Source: Brevundimonas subvibrioides
Lineage (GTDB): Bacteria; Pseudomonadota; Alphaproteobacteria; Caulobacterales; Caulobacteraceae
DNA length: 64,000 nucleotides
Reading direction: 5' to 3'
Assembly (NCBI RefSeq): GCF_027271155.1
Contig: NZ_CP114542.1
Span: 2,909,989-2,973,988 of the forward strand
This document shows positions 1 to 8,867 of this stretch, piece by piece (the first letter of the stretch is position 1; every line of letters starts with the position of its first letter). The notes below the pieces were generated by a model, which saw nothing but the letters and a program-made list of their open reading frames with translations, made no database searches and was not told the origin of the DNA. Both the position numbers and the translations under genes were made by a program.

Positions 1-234
1 CCTGGGCATTCCGCTGATCGCCTCCGACATTCCCGCGCATCGCGAGCTTGTGCCGGGGGCGTTGCTGATCGATCCGCTGGATGGAGTCGGCTGGCTGGCG
101 GCGATCGAGGCGGCGATGCGGCGGCCGCCGGAGACGCCGCCTTACAGTGCACCCTCCTGGTCGGACCATTTCGCGAAAGTTTCAGGCGCTCTGGGGCTGG
201 ATCCCGTGCCCGGTGCGGTCGGCACGCCTCCTGA

Positions 235-1236
<1,002 letters not shown>

Positions 1237-1270
1237 CCCCGCCATATGGGGATGACGGTCCCTGCGGCAA

Positions 1271-1840
1271 TCAGGCGGCGTTGGCGGCCTTGCCCTTGGC
1301 CCTGGCGGCCTGGGCGTCTTCATGGGCGCGCATGCCGATGGCGATCAGCTCGGCGGCCTCGCCAGCGTCTCCCCAGCCCCGGACCGTGACCGACTTGCCC
1401 TTTTCCAGGTCCTTGTAGCGGCTGAAGAAGTGCTCGATCTGCTCGACCAGGATGGTCGGCAGCTGCCGATAGCTGGCAATATCGGTGTAGTAGGGGTTCA
1501 GCTTGTCGACCGGCACGGCCAGGATTTTTTCGTCGCCACCGGCCTCGTCGACCATCTTCAGCACGCCGATCGGGCGCGAACGGATGATGCAGCCCGGCAC
1601 CACCGGCGTCGGGTTCAGCACGATGACATCGCAGGGGTCACCGTCGTCCGACAGGGTATGCGGAATGAAGCCGTAGTTGCCGGGATAGTACATCGACGTA
1701 TGCAGGAAGCGATCGACGAACAGGGCACCCGAGGCCTTGTCCATCTCATACTTGACCGGCAGGCCGCCCTGCGGGATTTCGATGACGACGTTGATGTCCC
1801 AGGGCGGGTTGGGTCCGACGGGAATAGCGTCGAGGTTCAT
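1271..1840 (-). CDS. ppa: Inorganic pyrophosphatase (family I, soluble)
   Basis: The gene encodes a 189-residue family I pyrophosphatase that hydrolyses PPi to two phosphates in the cytoplasm and so pulls biosynthetic reactions forward. The metal-binding aspartates are visible: D66 and D71 in [13 protein letters not shown], and D98 and D103 in [11 protein letters not shown]. The substrate-binding segment [15 protein letters not shown] lies near residues 21-35. The start [19 protein letters not shown] is typical of alphaproteobacterial Ppa, and the longer upstream reading is not needed. A short alanine- and lysine-rich tail (AKGKAANAA) ends the protein. The gene is divergent from the DUF599 gene across about 106 bases. 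Confidence 0.95.
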   Translation of the reverse strand: MNLDAIPVGPNPPWDINVVIEIPQGGLPVKYEMDKASGALFVDRFLHTSMYYPGNYGFIPHTLSDDGDPCDVIVLNPTPVVPGCIIRSRPIGVLKMVDEAGGDEKILAVPVDKLNPYYTDIASYRQLPTILVEQIEHFFSRYKDLEKGKSVTVRGWGDAGEAAELIAIGMRAHEDAQAARAKGKAANAA

Positions 1841-1946
1841 ACCGGGCTCGATTGTGCGACTGCGAAAGAGAGGCAGGCGTGATAGGGCCTGCAGCGCTGC
1901 ACGGCAAGCCGCGATGGCGGGCCGCGCGCATGGAGACAGCGGAGCA

Positions 1947-2648
1947 ATGACGGCAATCGACGGGCTGGGACTGGCGCTCTTCTTCCTGTGCTGGCTGGGG
2001 TACGACCCCTTGCTGCGCGTCCTGGCCCACCGCAGCGGATCGCTGAACTCGGACATGCTGACCATCCGCCATGCCTGGATGACGGCGATGACGCACCGGG
2101 AGATCCGGCTTCTGGACAGCCAGCTTCTGGGGCATTCGATCAATTCGGGTTCGTTCTTTGCCTCGTCCAACCTGCTGCTGATCGCAGGGGTCGGCGGCAT
2201 CCTGTTCGGCGGGGATCAGGCCCTGCAGGGGTTCACCGCCGTCGGCGCGGAGGATGTGCCGGTCAAGCTGCTTGAGGCCAAGCTGGGCCTGGTGCTGCTG
2301 TGCCTGGCCCGAGGCCTACTCGATTTCATCTGGTCGATCCGGCAGATGAACTATGCGCTGGCCCTGATCGGGGCCGCGCCGGAAGTGCATTCGGAGGGCG
2401 ACCGGATCGCCTTCGGTGAGGCCACGGCCGAGGTGCTGAACCCGGCGCTTGCCGCCTTCAGCCAGGGGGTCAGGGGATACTATTTCGCCCTGGCCGCCGC
2501 CGCATGGCTGTTCGGGCCGATCTGGCTGGCGGCCGGGGTGCTGTCGGTGTTCGCCCTGCTGGTCTGGCGTCAGTCCGCCTCGCCGGCCGCCCGGGCGATC
2601 CGTACGGCAAGACGGCTGATCGAGGTCAATCGCGCGTCCGGAACCTGA
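1947..2648 (+). CDS. DUF599 domain-containing integral membrane protein
   Basis: The product has 233 residues, with hydrophobic segments near 4-22, 72-88, 110-128 and 190-220. It matches the layout of DUF599 proteins, including the early D-P-L-L-R segment and the conserved stretch WMTAMTHREIRLLDSQLLG around residues 44-62. The start ATG 1947 is preceded by GGAG four bases upstream. No biochemical function is established for the family. The gene is divergent from ppa and is followed by the intergenic sRNA region. Confidence 0.85.
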   Translation: MTAIDGLGLALFFLCWLGYDPLLRVLAHRSGSLNSDMLTIRHAWMTAMTHREIRLLDSQLLGHSINSGSFFASSNLLLIAGVGGILFGGDQALQGFTAVGAEDVPVKLLEAKLGLVLLCLARGLLDFIWSIRQMNYALALIGAAPEVHSEGDRIAFGEATAEVLNPALAAFSQGVRGYYFALAAAAWLFGPIWLAAGVLSVFALLVWRQSASPAARAIRTARRLIEVNRASGT

Positions 2649-2652
2649 CATT

Positions 2653-2663
2653 TTGCACTGCAA
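2653..2663. promoter_or_regulatory. Palindromic operator TTGCA-C-TGCAA (PhaR-like candidate)
   Basis: This is a perfect 5-bp inverted repeat around one central base, five bases after the DUF599 stop. The same TGCAnTGCA core recurs at 2788-2796 inside the spacer of the sRNA promoter. TGC/GCA palindromes are typical of PhaR, the polyhydroxybutyrate regulator of alphaproteobacteria. The assignment to PhaR is an inference. Confidence 0.45.
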
Positions 2664-2776
2664 TATGATTGGCGGTCATAGGGAGCGTCCGTTTCCCGCC
2701 GTGAAATCGCTTGCATCGCGCCACACGGGCATTTCGGTCGGTAACACGGCGTGATCGCAGGCGCGTTAAACCTTGC

Positions 2777-2804
2777 TTGACGTATTGTGCATTGCAACCT
2801 AGCT
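2777..2804 (+). promoter_or_regulatory. Promoter of the alpha-r8-like sRNA with an embedded operator
   Basis: A -35 element TTGACG (2777-2782) and a -10-like CTAGCT (2799-2804) are separated by 16 bases, which predicts a transcript start near 2811. The palindrome TGCATTGCA (2788-2796) lies between the two hexamers, so a protein bound there would occlude RNA polymerase. The -10 box is weak; the -35 is close to consensus. Confidence 0.55.
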
Positions 2805-2810
2805 TGAACT

Positions 2811-2892
2811 TCGACGCCTCCGGGCGTCTTGCCCTTCCTGGGCGTTTCCTCCCTATAGACTTTATGCCGCGCCCTCGGGCGCGGCTTTTTTT
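2811..2892 (+). ncRNA. Probable alpha-r8 / MmgR-family small RNA
   Basis: The predicted transcript is about 82 nt. It starts with a hairpin GACGCC-tccg-GGCGTC (2813-2828), has a small stem GCCC-ttcct-GGGC (2831-2843), then the sequence TTTCCTCCCT (2845-2854), and ends in a strong intrinsic terminator. The decamer TTTCCTCCCT is, from memory, the ultraconserved core of the alphaproteobacterial alpha-r8 (MmgR) family, whose members are about 77-80 nt and in Sinorhizobium affect PHB storage. The C/U-rich core could pair with Shine-Dalgarno sequences of target mRNAs. Length, terminator and core agree; family membership rests on the motif and not on an alignment. Confidence 0.65.
2866..2892 (+). 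terminator. Intrinsic terminator of the sRNA
   Basis: A perfect 9-bp GC stem (GCCGCGCCC, 2866-2874, with GGGCGCGGC, 2877-2885) carries a two-base TC turn and is followed by seven T (2886-2892). It also sits directly before the end of the convergent amidohydrolase gene. Confidence 0.93.
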
Positions 2893-2900
2893 GGCCGCTG

Positions 2901-3773
2901 TCACAGTTTGTCGGCGGCCAGTTCCGCGATCACCCCGGCCAGGGCAGACCTGAAGCTCTCATACTCCGACGAAGGCTCCAGGGTGCGCTCGTCCAGATAG
3001 AGGGCGCGGTTGATCTCCACCTGTAGCGCTTCATATCCAGCCCCCGGTCGCCCCCAGTGCTGGGTGGCATAACCGCCGGCATAGGGCGCGTTCAGCCCGA
3101 CCCGCCACCCCCGGGCCTCGAAAAGGGCGCGCGCCCGACGTGAGGTCGCCGACCGGCAGGCCGCCCCGTGACGGTCTCCCAGGATGATGTCCACGCTCCT
3201 CTGCCCCCGGCCGGGCACACCGGCCGCCCGGGACGGCATCGAATGCCAGTCGACCAGCATGGCCATGCCGTGACGGTGCCTGGCCGCAGCCATCAAGGCC
3301 TGCAAGGCCGCATGGTAAGGTGTGTGAACCCGCGCGATCCGGCCCTCGGCCTCGGCCAGCGAAAGGCGGCGGTCATAGAGCGGGGTGCCGTCACCCGCAC
3401 GCCGCGGAACCACCCCGAACCCCGCGGCGACCTTGCCGGTCGGTTCGGCCATCGGCGCATCCTCGATCAGGACCGGATCGATCTCGGTCGGAGATCGATT
3501 CAGGTCCAGATAGGCGCGCGAGATCCGGGCGCTCAGGACCGGAACACCATGGTCGGCGCCGACCGCGATCAGGCGATCGACGGCCACGTCCTCGGCGCTT
3601 CTCAGAGTCAGCGGGGACAGGCCGGGGACCGAACGCATGTCATCGGGCCTGTGAGCCCCGGAGTGCGGCGAGGCGAAGACCAGACGCCCCGCCGGTCCGC
3701 CGGGCCAGACGATGTCGAACACGTCGCCCGACGGGATCGAAGGCGGCGGATGTGGGCTCGGCTCAGGGGTCAC
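2901..3773 (-). CDS. N-formylglutamate amidohydrolase family protein
   Basis: The product has 290 residues and belongs to the zinc-dependent N-formylglutamate amidohydrolase (HutG-type) family, which releases glutamate and formate from N-formylglutamate in one branch of histidine degradation. The zinc-site motif FASPHSG lies near residues 33-39, DLNR near 112, and VDWHSMPS near 190. The first fifteen residues are proline-rich and poorly conserved, so a later start cannot be excluded. No other hut genes are nearby, so the physiological substrate is uncertain. The gene is divergent from cpdR across 125 bases and its 3' end faces the sRNA terminator. Confidence 0.85.
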   Translation of the reverse strand: MTPEPSPHPPPSIPSGDVFDIVWPGGPAGRLVFASPHSGAHRPDDMRSVPGLSPLTLRSAEDVAVDRLIAVGADHGVPVLSARISRAYLDLNRSPTEIDPVLIEDAPMAEPTGKVAAGFGVVPRRAGDGTPLYDRRLSLAEAEGRIARVHTPYHAALQALMAAARHRHGMAMLVDWHSMPSRAAGVPGRGQRSVDIILGDRHGAACRSATSRRARALFEARGWRVGLNAPYAGGYATQHWGRPGAGYEALQVEINRALYLDERTLEPSSEYESFRSALAGVIAELAADKL

Positions 3774-3898
3774 CCGACCCGCATAGACTGTTTTTGCCCG
3801 TCATCCACAGCCCGGCCGGTCGCCGGATCGATGAATTTCATGGCCGGTTTACCGTTCTCGGCCTAGCCTGTTGGCCTGAACCGGGGGACGACGAAAGC

Positions 3899-4258
3899 AT
3901 GGCGCGCATTCTGCTGGCCGAAGACGACTCATCGCTGCGAGGTTTCCTGACCCGGGCGCTGGAACGGGCGGGACACGAGGTGGTGGACTGCGAGAATGGC
4001 GACGAGGCCATCGACGCTCTGGAAAGTGGTCCCTACGATCTTCTGCTGACCGATATCGTGATGCCCGGTGCCGACGGGATCGAGGTCGCCCGCGTGGCCG
4101 CCGCCCGTCAGCCCGGCCTGCGCATCATGTTCATCACCGGCTTCGCGGCCGTCGCCCTGAGCGCGGCCCAGGCCAGCCCCCAGGCCAAGGTCCTGTCCAA
4201 ACCCGTCCATCTGCGCGACCTGGTCGCCGAGGTCGACAAGATGTGCGCGGCGGCCTGA
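3899..4258 (+). CDS. cpdR: CpdR single-domain response regulator (ClpXP adaptor)
   Basis: This is a 119-residue receiver domain with no output domain. The acidic pocket D9-D10, the phosphoacceptor D52 (LLLTDIVMPG), Thr near 79-80 (FITGF) and K101-102 (LSKPVHL) are all present. The N-terminus MARILLAEDDSSLRGF and the Ala-Ala C-terminus match Caulobacter CpdR. In Caulobacter the unphosphorylated protein goes to the cell pole and primes ClpXP for degradation of PdeA, McpA and, indirectly, CtrA, while phosphorylation by CckA-ChpT blocks it. The start ATG 3899 excludes a long upstream extension that is only a shadow of the opposite-strand gene. A C-terminal Ala-Ala suggests that CpdR is itself turned over by ClpXP. 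Confidence 0.9.
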   Translation: MARILLAEDDSSLRGFLTRALERAGHEVVDCENGDEAIDALESGPYDLLLTDIVMPGADGIEVARVAAARQPGLRIMFITGFAAVALSAAQASPQAKVLSKPVHLRDLVAEVDKMCAAA

Positions 4259-4320
4259 ATATCGCCCCGGTTTCGCCCTTGCGGCCTTCGCATGGGCTGG
4301 GGTATAGACCCCTCCTTCCC

Positions 4321-4340
4321 GTTCCGGACCTGTCCGGAAC
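4321..4340. terminator. Hairpin between cpdR and tRNA-Val
   Basis: An 8- to 9-bp inverted repeat (GTTCCGGA with TCCGGAAC around CCTG) lies ten bases before the tRNA. It has no T tract, so it may be a weak terminator for cpdR or a processing element rather than a classic intrinsic terminator. Confidence 0.35.
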
Positions 4341-4349
4341 CGTCTTGGC

Positions 4350-4424
4350 GGATGCGTAGCTCAGCGGGAGAGCACCTCGTTGACATCGAGGGGGTCACAG
4401 GTTCAATCCCTGTCGCGTCCACCA
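4350..4424 (+). tRNA. tRNA-Val (anticodon GAC)
   Basis: The gene folds into a full cloverleaf. The acceptor strands are GGATGCG (4350-4356) and CGCGTCC (4414-4420), the anticodon stem is CCTCG/CGAGG with loop TTGACAT and anticodon GAC at 4382-4384, and the T arm carries GTTCAATCC. The CCA end is encoded (4422-4424). It reads GUC and GUU valine codons. Confidence 0.97.
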
Positions 4425-4469
4425 TTCCTTTCCCGTCCAGACCGCGCCGCCCGACCGGCCGCAGCGTTG

Positions 4470-5273
4470 TCAGAGCCGGGTGCGCAGCGACCACAGCTCC
4501 GGGAAGCACCGCCGCTCCAGCGTCGATGACAGATAGCCGACGCCGTCGGTCCCGCCTGTGCCTCGACGGCGTCCGATGATGCGCTCTACCGTCACCACAT
4601 GCTTGTGCCGCCAGGTGACCAGGGCGTCGTCCAGATCGACCAGCTTCTCGGCCAGCTGGTACAGCTCCCACCATCGGCCGGTGTCGCGATAGACCTCCAG
4701 CCAGGCGGCCTCGACGGCCTCGTCGGGCACATAGCGCTGACTGACGTCGCGGTTCAGGACGGCCTCGGGCACCGGCATGCCCGCCGCTGCCAGTTGCGAC
4801 AGGGCGTCGTCGTAGAGACTGGGCGCGGCCAGGGCGGCCGACAGGGCGGCGTGCGCCTCGGGCCGGTCTTCCTGGAACACCAGGAATTTGGGATCCTTCA
4901 GGCCCAGCATGGTCTCGAGACGCCGGAACTGGTCGCTCTGGAAGCCGGAACTGGACCCCAGCACGCCCCGGAACATCAGGTAGTCCGCCGGCGTCATGGT
5001 GGCCAGAATGTCCCAGCTCTGGGTCATCACGGCCTGGATGCGGCTGACCCGGGCCAGGCTCTTGTAGGCCGGAACCAGGTCGCCCGAGCGCACCAGGGTC
5101 TTGGCCAGGGCGACTTCATGCAGGATCTGCTTGAGCCACAGCTCCTTGGCCTGGTGAATGACGACGAACAGCATTTCGTCGTGCTGGTCGCTGAGAGGGT
5201 TCTGGGCCGACAGCAGCCGGTCCAGGTCCAGATAGCGCGCATAGGTCATGTCGGCGGGGGGCGTGTCGCTCAT
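4470..5273 (-). CDS. kynA: Tryptophan 2,3-dioxygenase
   Basis: This 267-residue haem enzyme oxidises L-tryptophan to N-formylkynurenine, the first step of the kynurenine pathway. TDO hallmarks are the MTYARYLDLDRLLSAQ start, H40 in FVVIHQAKELWLKQ (distal pocket), YLMFRGVLGSSSGFQS (substrate and haem contacts), and WRHKHVVTVERIIG with the probable proximal haem ligand H225, followed by GTGGTDGVGYL. The start is taken at MSDTPPADMTY (5273), not twelve codons earlier. No kynurenine formamidase or kynureninase gene lies in the window, so later steps must be encoded elsewhere. Confidence 0.95.
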   Translation of the reverse strand: MSDTPPADMTYARYLDLDRLLSAQNPLSDQHDEMLFVVIHQAKELWLKQILHEVALAKTLVRSGDLVPAYKSLARVSRIQAVMTQSWDILATMTPADYLMFRGVLGSSSGFQSDQFRRLETMLGLKDPKFLVFQEDRPEAHAALSAALAAPSLYDDALSQLAAAGMPVPEAVLNRDVSQRYVPDEAVEAAWLEVYRDTGRWWELYQLAEKLVDLDDALVTWRHKHVVTVERIIGRRRGTGGTDGVGYLSSTLERRCFPELWSLRTRL

Positions 5274-5369
5274 GCGCCGCTGTATCGGCTCCCGGGGCCT
5301 CGACCTCAACCCATGAGAAGGGCACGGGCGACGCCGGACGTGACGACGCGAGCCATCGCATCAGCACAT

Positions 5370-6824
5370 CTAGGCTGAACGCGAGCCCTGAATGCCCGGA
5401 CAGGCGCGGTCCAGCGCGCTCGACCACCGGCGCACGGCGGCGACGAACACGGGGTTTCCGGACAGGCTGCCGAAGATGTCCGTCATGGCGAGAACGGGTC
5501 CGGGGTCGGGTGCCCGGGACCGCGCGCGTGCCCTGAGATCGTCTGCCAGGGGATGGCGCAGGACCAGCGCCCCATCGCCGATCGTCGCCAGCCGACGGAT
5601 CCAGGCCGCCACGGCGATCGCCAGCCGGTTGAAGGGTCGCCCCTGTTCCAGTCTGTCCCGGATGGGATCGAGCAGCAGATTGAGCGACGCATCGGTGTTG
5701 ATCCGTTCGAGCGTGTCCTCCAGCGTCCGGTTGGAAAACCGCTTCACCAGCCTGTCCTGATAGGCCTGAAGATCGACCGGCAGGGCCGCCGGCAAGGTCG
5801 GTGCCGTTTCCCGGCGCATCAGGGCGCGGATGTAGCGCTCCAGTCGCGGATCGCGCATCGCCTCGGCGACCATTCGATGACCCGCCAGCCAGCCGACGGA
5901 CGCCAGGGCCAGATGGCTGGCGTTCAGCAGCCGCAGCTTCATCTGCTCGAACGGTTCGACGTCGGCCGTGAACTGGACCCCGACGGCCTCCCAGTCCGGA
6001 CGGCCGTCGGCGAAATCATCCTCGATCACCCACTGGGTGAAGGGCTCGCAGAAGATGGGCCAGCGATCCGCGATGCCGTACGCCGCCTCGAAGGCCGCGA
6101 CATCTGCGGGCCGCGTCACGGGCGTGATGCGATCGACCATGGTGCCGGGAAACCGGGCATGGGTGCCGATCCATTCGGCCAGCCCGGCGTCGATCCGCCC
6201 GGCCAGGGCCAGCACCGCATTCCGGAGCAATCGCCCGTTCCCGGGCAGGTTATCGCAACTCAATGCGGTGAAGGCAGGCCGGCCCGCGTCCCTGCGACGA
6301 CGGCAGGCTTCGACCAGGATCCCGATCGGGCTGGTCGGCGCGCGCGGCGTGGCCAGATCGGCGACGATGGCGGGATGGGAGAAGTCCAGCCGACGGGTTT
6401 CGGCGTCCAGGCAGTAGCCGGTCTCGCTGACCGTCAGGCTGACGATCCGGACGCCGGGAGCCTGGATTCGGTCCAGAACCCTGTCCACAGCTCCGGGCCC
6501 CAGGATGTCGGTGATGGAGCCGACGACCTGGGCCGATGCGCGATCGTCGTCGCGCTCGATCAGGGTGTAGAGGCCGTCCTGTGGCCCCAGCGCCTCGCAC
6601 ACGCGGGCGTCGCCGGGCATCAGGCCCACCCCCACGATACCCCAGTCCATCGCCTGTCCCCGGTTCATCAGGGCATGGACGTAGCGCGCCATATGGGCGC
6701 GATGGAACGCGCCGGGCCCGATGTGGACTATACCGGGCGTGATGGCCCGGGGGTCGTAGGTCAGGCCGGCGATGTCACGGGGCAGACGGTCCAGCGTCGC
6801 GCGTGACAGCCGGGGCGCGGTCAC
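5370..6824 (-). CDS. Mannitol dehydrogenase family polyol / sugar-acid oxidoreductase
   Basis: The 484-residue protein has the two-domain structure of long-chain mannitol dehydrogenases, a family that also contains fructuronate reductase (UxuB). The nucleotide-binding loop GIVHIGPGAFHRAHMARY lies near residues 29-46. The signature KLRLLNASHLALA near residue 300 supplies the catalytic Lys and the substrate Asn/His. The start is GTG 6824, which overlaps the stop of the MFS gene as GTGA. It is the last gene of the unit AraC - FadR - MFS - dehydrogenase. Substrate specificity (hexuronate, mannitol, arabinitol and so on) cannot be read from the sequence. Confidence 0.85.
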   Translation of the reverse strand: MTAPRLSRATLDRLPRDIAGLTYDPRAITPGIVHIGPGAFHRAHMARYVHALMNRGQAMDWGIVGVGLMPGDARVCEALGPQDGLYTLIERDDDRASAQVVGSITDILGPGAVDRVLDRIQAPGVRIVSLTVSETGYCLDAETRRLDFSHPAIVADLATPRAPTSPIGILVEACRRRRDAGRPAFTALSCDNLPGNGRLLRNAVLALAGRIDAGLAEWIGTHARFPGTMVDRITPVTRPADVAAFEAAYGIADRWPIFCEPFTQWVIEDDFADGRPDWEAVGVQFTADVEPFEQMKLRLLNASHLALASVGWLAGHRMVAEAMRDPRLERYIRALMRRETAPTLPAALPVDLQAYQDRLVKRFSNRTLEDTLERINTDASLNLLLDPIRDRLEQGRPFNRLAIAVAAWIRRLATIGDGALVLRHPLADDLRARARSRAPDPGPVLAMTDIFGSLSGNPVFVAAVRRWSSALDRACPGIQGSRSA

Positions 6825-8131
6825 GTCCGTCCGGGTGCGGCCCTCGCGGCAAGGGCGAAGGCGATGAGCGACAGGATGCTGGACGCCAGGCTGACCCCCG
6901 CGAGCGACGGCGCGAGCGCACCGGGCCCTCCGATCGCCTCGCTGATGACGGTCACCAGCGAGGGGGCCACGCCGAAGCCGATGAAGGACCCCACGACGAC
7001 GAATGAGCCCAGACACAGGGCACGGAACTGGTTGGGCACCAGAACGGCGATGGCGGTGCCGGTGATCAGGCCCGTCGCCGTGCCGGCCAGCAGCAGGATC
7101 GTCAGCATGATCGCAAAGCCGGGCACGGCCGGCATGATCGGAAACAGGGCGGCGGGCACACCGATGGCGGAGGCGACGACGGCGGTCATCAGCAGGCCCC
7201 CCCCGCCCGCGCGCTTCAGACCGGCATCGGCCGCAAAGCCACCCGCGAGGGTGCCGACCAGACCGGAGCCCAGCAGGACCAGACCCATCCAGGCACTGAA
7301 GTCAGCGGGCTGCAATCCATAGGTCCGCATCAGAACGGGCGTCGCCCAGATGCTGGCCGAGGCATCGGCCATGATGACCGTGATCTGGCCCACGAACAGC
7401 GGTACCAGCAGGCTGCGCCGCGCCCACAGGGCGCCCATCGATGCCCCGAACCCGGCACCGGCGCTGGCGACCTCCTGGCGGACCGGCTCGCGAAGCATCA
7501 GCAGCGGCAGGACCAGGACCAGGCTGAAGCCCGCGAAGATCAGCTGGGTCGCGCGCCAGGCGGCCATGCCGAAAAGCGGATCGGGCCGGCTCGACAGAAC
7601 CGTGAACAGCGCGCCGCCCAGGGCGAAGGCCAAAGCCAGGCCGACCACCTTGCCCATCGACAACAGCAGCAGCGACCGGCCGCGCGTTTCGGGCGGGGCG
7701 AGGTCGGCCGCAATCGAGATCGCCACGGGCAGGACGACGGTCAGGCCCAGAGCGGACAGCATCCGGGCGGCGAACAGGAGTTCAAAGGAGGTGGCGAAGG
7801 CGGTCGCCGCGGCCCCGAGGCTCCAGAGGACCGCGAGCACTCGCATCATGCGCACACGGTTGCTGTGATCCGCCATCCAGCCGATCGGGATCGACAGCAG
7901 GGCGGCGGGCACGGCCGTCGCCATACCCTGGGCCAGACCCAGCTGCAGGTCACTCATGCCCAGGTCGGTGCGGGCGAACTCCTGCACGGGACTGAACGCC
8001 GCCTGGATGGCGCAGCCGCTGGCGATGCTGAGCGCCAGGATCGTCAGGGTCAGGCCGACCGCGCGCGGCCGGGCGACCTCGCGCCCGGGTTGGGGGGCCG
8101 CCGGTATGACGGCGGCGGAAGGATCATGCAT
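6821..8131 (-). CDS. MFS transporter
   Basis: A 436-residue protein with about twelve hydrophobic segments in two halves of six. The loop between segments 2 and 3 carries GWMADHSNRVRMM, the MFS motif A (G-x-x-x-D-x-x-x-R), and the N-terminal segment ends in QAAFSPVQEF. It is an inner-membrane secondary transporter, probably importing the compound processed by the downstream dehydrogenase. It starts inside the end of the FadR-type regulator gene (8-base overlap) and its stop overlaps the dehydrogenase start, so the three genes are likely translationally coupled. Confidence 0.88.
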   Translation of the reverse strand: MHDPSAAVIPAAPQPGREVARPRAVGLTLTILALSIASGCAIQAAFSPVQEFARTDLGMSDLQLGLAQGMATAVPAALLSIPIGWMADHSNRVRMMRVLAVLWSLGAAATAFATSFELLFAARMLSALGLTVVLPVAISIAADLAPPETRGRSLLLLSMGKVVGLALAFALGGALFTVLSSRPDPLFGMAAWRATQLIFAGFSLVLVLPLLMLREPVRQEVASAGAGFGASMGALWARRSLLVPLFVGQITVIMADASASIWATPVLMRTYGLQPADFSAWMGLVLLGSGLVGTLAGGFAADAGLKRAGGGGLLMTAVVASAIGVPAALFPIMPAVPGFAIMLTILLLAGTATGLITGTAIAVLVPNQFRALCLGSFVVVGSFIGFGVAPSLVTVISEAIGGPGALAPSLAGVSLASSILSLIAFALAARAAPGRT

Positions 8132-8867
8132 GGACCGTCTCCGGGTGCGAGAGCCCTCGCAGGATGTCGCCGATCGAGGCGTCGAAATGGGCGTCCATGG
8201 CCTCGATGGCGGCCTCGACGTCGCGGTTCAGAATGGCGCGGGCCAGCGCCCGGTGACGCTCGAGAGTCGAGACCCGATCTTCCTCGGCGACCCGGGTCTT
8301 CCAGGCGGCGGGGACGGCCTCCTCCATCAGCGGCCCGAACGAGGCCACGATCTGGACGAACAGGGCGTTCCTGCCGGCGCGCGCGATGGCGGCGTGAAAG
8401 GCGATGTCGTGGGCGGCGACCCTGGTCATGTCGTCGTGGTCGCGATCCATGGCCTCGGCCAGATCGACGATGACCTGGGCTTCGGCATCGGTGCGGTTCT
8501 GGGCGGCGAGAGCGGCGGTGCGAAGCTCGATGGTCCGGCGAACGTCCCAAACCTCGGCGACCGAGATCTGGGCCGTGGAGACCGCGTGGTCGAGGGAGCT
8601 GGCGATCACGGCGCCGTCGATCGCACTGACACGCGGTTTTCGGCCATTGCCGACATCGATCAGACGCAGCGCCGCCAGCACGCCGAAGGCTTCGCGCATG
8701 ACGGCCCGGCTGACACCCAGCTTGACGGCGAAATGCCCCTCGCCCGGCAAGGAGTCGCCGACGCGGAGCCCCTCGGTCCGAATATGATTGCGAACGGTGT
8801 CGATGGCCCGCTGGACGAGAGAGCCGCCCTCGCCTCCGGTCGGGCCGCTCATGCTCACGGCACTCAT
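8124..8867 (-). CDS. FadR/GntR-family transcriptional regulator
   Basis: The 247-residue protein has an N-terminal winged helix (about 15-85; SLPGEGHFAVKLGVSRAVMREAFGVL is split across the recognition helix) and a C-terminal FCD ligand-binding domain, with the metal-site motif AAHDIAFHAAI near residue 155 and a later HRALARAI segment. It is the best candidate to bind the three ACCTATCTGAnAGGT palindromes upstream of this operon and of the TonB receptor gene. The start ATG 8867 overlaps the AraC gene stop as TGATG. FCD regulators usually respond to organic acids or sugar acids and act as repressors released by the pathway intermediate. Confidence 0.88.
   Translation of the reverse strand: MSAVSMSGPTGGEGGSLVQRAIDTVRNHIRTEGLRVGDSLPGEGHFAVKLGVSRAVMREAFGVLAALRLIDVGNGRKPRVSAIDGAVIASSLDHAVSTAQISVAEVWDVRRTIELRTAALAAQNRTDAEAQVIVDLAEAMDRDHDDMTRVAAHDIAFHAAIARAGRNALFVQIVASFGPLMEEAVPAAWKTRVAEEDRVSTLERHRALARAILNRDVEAAIEAMDAHFDASIGDILRGLSHPETVHA

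Noticed and set aside
5370..6824. Assignment as fructuronate reductase UxuB
   Set aside because: The family fits but uxuA, uxaC or kdgK partners are absent, so only the family name is given.
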